DNA of 64,000 nt from Polynucleobacter sp. es-MAR-4. GTDB taxonomy: Bacteria > Pseudomonadota > Gammaproteobacteria > Burkholderiales > Burkholderiaceae. The DNA is taken from contig NZ_JACVPF010000001.1 in NCBI RefSeq assembly GCF_018882055.1, positions 806,001 through 870,000 of the forward strand, written 5' to 3'. The notes beneath the pieces were generated by a model. That model had not been told where the DNA came from and made no database searches. It saw only the letters and a program-made list of their open reading frames with translations. Positions within the stretch are counted from its first letter, which is position 1, and each line of letters starts with the position of its first letter. Shown here in pieces: positions 62,904 to 64,000 of this stretch. The position numbers and the translations under genes are program-made.

Positions 62904-63881
62904 ATGGCCGTCTTCACACCTGTTGAATTAAGCGATATCTCTGATTGGATTGCGGCCGATTTTGATATTGGAGAAGCCGTCGATATTCGCGGCATTCATG
63001 GTGGTATCGAGAACTCCAATTTCTTTCTCGATACAGAGAAAGACGGCAAGAAACAAGAATATGTTCTGACTATTTTTGAAAGACTGTCGGCAGAGCAACT
63101 TCCTTACTACTTGGAGTTGATGCGTCACTTGGCTAACAAGGGCATTCCAGTGCCTAAGCCACTTGAAAACAAACAGGGTCAGATTCTATTTGTCCTCAAA
63201 GGCAAGCCTGCAGCCATTGTCAGCAAGCTTCCAGGGCTTTCCCGACTCGCTCCCGAAGCAAGGCATTGCGCCTTGGTAGGTGAGAATTTAGCCAAGATGC
63301 ATTTAGCCAGCACGGACTTTCAGCGCACCCAAGAAAATCTTCGGAGTCTTTCTTGGTGGAAAAAAACAGTACCGCAAGTCTTATCGCATTTAAGTGATGC
63401 ACAAAAAGAATTGCTCACTAGCGAACTGAGTACTCAGGAGAAATTCTTTAGCTCCGCAGACTATGCTTCATTGCCACAAGGTGCAAGTCATTGCGATCTA
63501 TTTCGAGATAATGTGTTGTTCGACCCTCAGGGTGCAAGCGATAGCTCTCAAGATCAGCTCGGCGGCTTCTTCGACTTTTATTTCGCCGGAACGGATAAAT
63601 GGTTATTTGACCTAGCGGTCACTGCGAATGATTGGTGCCTTGCAGATAATAAGCAAGATTTAGATCCTTCTCGCTTCAAGGCATTGATGGACGCATATCA
63701 GCGTGTTCGCCCCCTGACCAGCGAAGAACAAGCAAGCTGGCCCCTGATGATTCGTGCAGCAGCCCTGCGTTTCTGGATTTCACGCCTGTGGGATTTTTAC
63801 TTGCCACGTGACGCTCAAATGCTCACGCCGCACGACCCTCGTCATTTCGAAAACATTCTCTTAAGCCGCAAAGCAATATGA
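62904..63881 (+). CDS. thrB: Homoserine kinase, APH-fold type
   Basis: A 325-residue ThrB2-type kinase of the aminoglycoside phosphotransferase fold. HGGIENSNFFLDT is the glycine loop, HCDLFRDNVLFD the catalytic Brenner motif and GFFDFYFAG carries the metal-binding Asp. It phosphorylates homoserine in threonine synthesis. The ATGA overlap with the next gene shows coupling. Confidence 0.92.
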   Translation: MAVFTPVELSDISDWIAADFDIGEAVDIRGIHGGIENSNFFLDTEKDGKKQEYVLTIFERLSAEQLPYYLELMRHLANKGIPVPKPLENKQGQILFVLKGKPAAIVSKLPGLSRLAPEARHCALVGENLAKMHLASTDFQRTQENLRSLSWWKKTVPQVLSHLSDAQKELLTSELSTQEKFFSSADYASLPQGASHCDLFRDNVLFDPQGASDSSQDQLGGFFDFYFAGTDKWLFDLAVTANDWCLADNKQDLDPSRFKALMDAYQRVRPLTSEEQASWPLMIRAAALRFWISRLWDFYLPRDAQMLTPHDPRHFENILLSRKAI

Positions 63882-64000
63882 AACTAAACTCCGTCGCCCC
63901 AAAAGAAGGCTACACCTGGATACGTCAAGGCATTTGGCTGTTCAAGCAAAATCCTTTGGGCTTTTTGATGCTGGTATTCATGTATGTATTTGTGGCGCAG
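63878..64000 (+). CDS. BPSS1780-like membrane protein, N-terminal fragment
   Basis: The first 41 codons of a gene that continues past the window. The sequence GYTWIRQGIWLFKQNPLGF followed by a hydrophobic helix matches the start of BPSS1780-type membrane proteins that follow thrB in Burkholderiaceae. The ATG overlaps the thrB TGA by four bases. The rest cannot be judged. Confidence 0.75.
   Translation, partial: MKLNSVAPKEGYTWIRQGIWLFKQNPLGFLMLVFMYVFVAQ

Noticed and set aside
1-64000. Prophage, insertion sequence or genomic-island boundaries
   Set aside because: I saw no transposase, integrase, phage gene, terminal inverted repeats with target duplications or attachment site at the single tRNA; codon style looks uniform throughout.

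Overview
The window looks like a chromosome segment of a free-living freshwater betaproteobacterium, most likely Polynucleobacter (Burkholderiaceae). This is inferred from gene content and gene order (rpsU-yqeY-dnaG-rpoD-tRNA, xseB-ispA-dxs, folE2, a DUF2782-like gene before thrB, a cbb3 oxidase next to fnr), not from a database search. Coding density is very high, there is no gap over 300 bases without a gene, and I see no transposase, integrase, CRISPR array or rRNA.

Layout. 1-3003: the end of an M23 peptidase, a universal stress protein, a DUF2177 membrane protein and a SulP anion transporter. 3000-12560: a microaerobic respiration block with a SafE-like membrane protein, the oxygen sensor FNR, and ccoNOQPGH plus a small membrane gene, preceded by ccoS and ccoI. 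Two of these genes, ccoQ and ccoS, are very short and were read directly from the sequence. A perfect FNR palindrome with a correctly spaced -10 lies before ccoN. 12571-16784: an MFS transporter, a 2OG-Fe dioxygenase, an orphan TAXI-type binding protein and an SDR. 16785-23600: a complete, tightly overlapping cytochrome c maturation operon, ccmABCDEF-dsbE-ccmH-ccmI, which supplies the c-type haem needed by CcoO and CcoP.

23785-34041: a quinone oxidoreductase, then a light/photo-oxidative-stress island. It holds an FeS-type photolyase, a DASH cryptochrome and a set of small conserved families that tend to travel with them (DUF2256, TIGR03643, DCC/DUF393, chalcone-isomerase-like, DUF3833, DUF2237, SDR), followed by an HDAC-like deacetylase and a SYLF lipoprotein. 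34128-44875: accessory genes, including two outer-membrane barrels, a K+-channel-like protein, an eRF1-domain-3-like protein and a DUF1488 protein under a second perfect FNR box, a spermidine-synthase-like protein, an amidohydrolase, a double cupin, a secreted lipase, a CruF-like carotenoid protein and a double nitrilase with a degenerate second half.

44988-64000: housekeeping genes. These are tRNA-Ile2(CAU), rpoD with an extraordinary Lys/Ala/Pro-rich N-terminus, dnaG, yqeY, rpsU, tsaD, folE2, dxs, ispA, xseB, a Rieske oxygenase with a sulfurtransferase, a ZIP transporter, a Tat-exported dienelactone hydrolase, polA, a DUF2782-like protein, thrB and the start of a BPSS1780-like membrane gene.

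The most interesting points are the FNR-boxed DUF1488/eRF1-like/channel operon with a hairpin over the channel's translation start, the photolyase-associated block of unknown families, and the RpoD tail.
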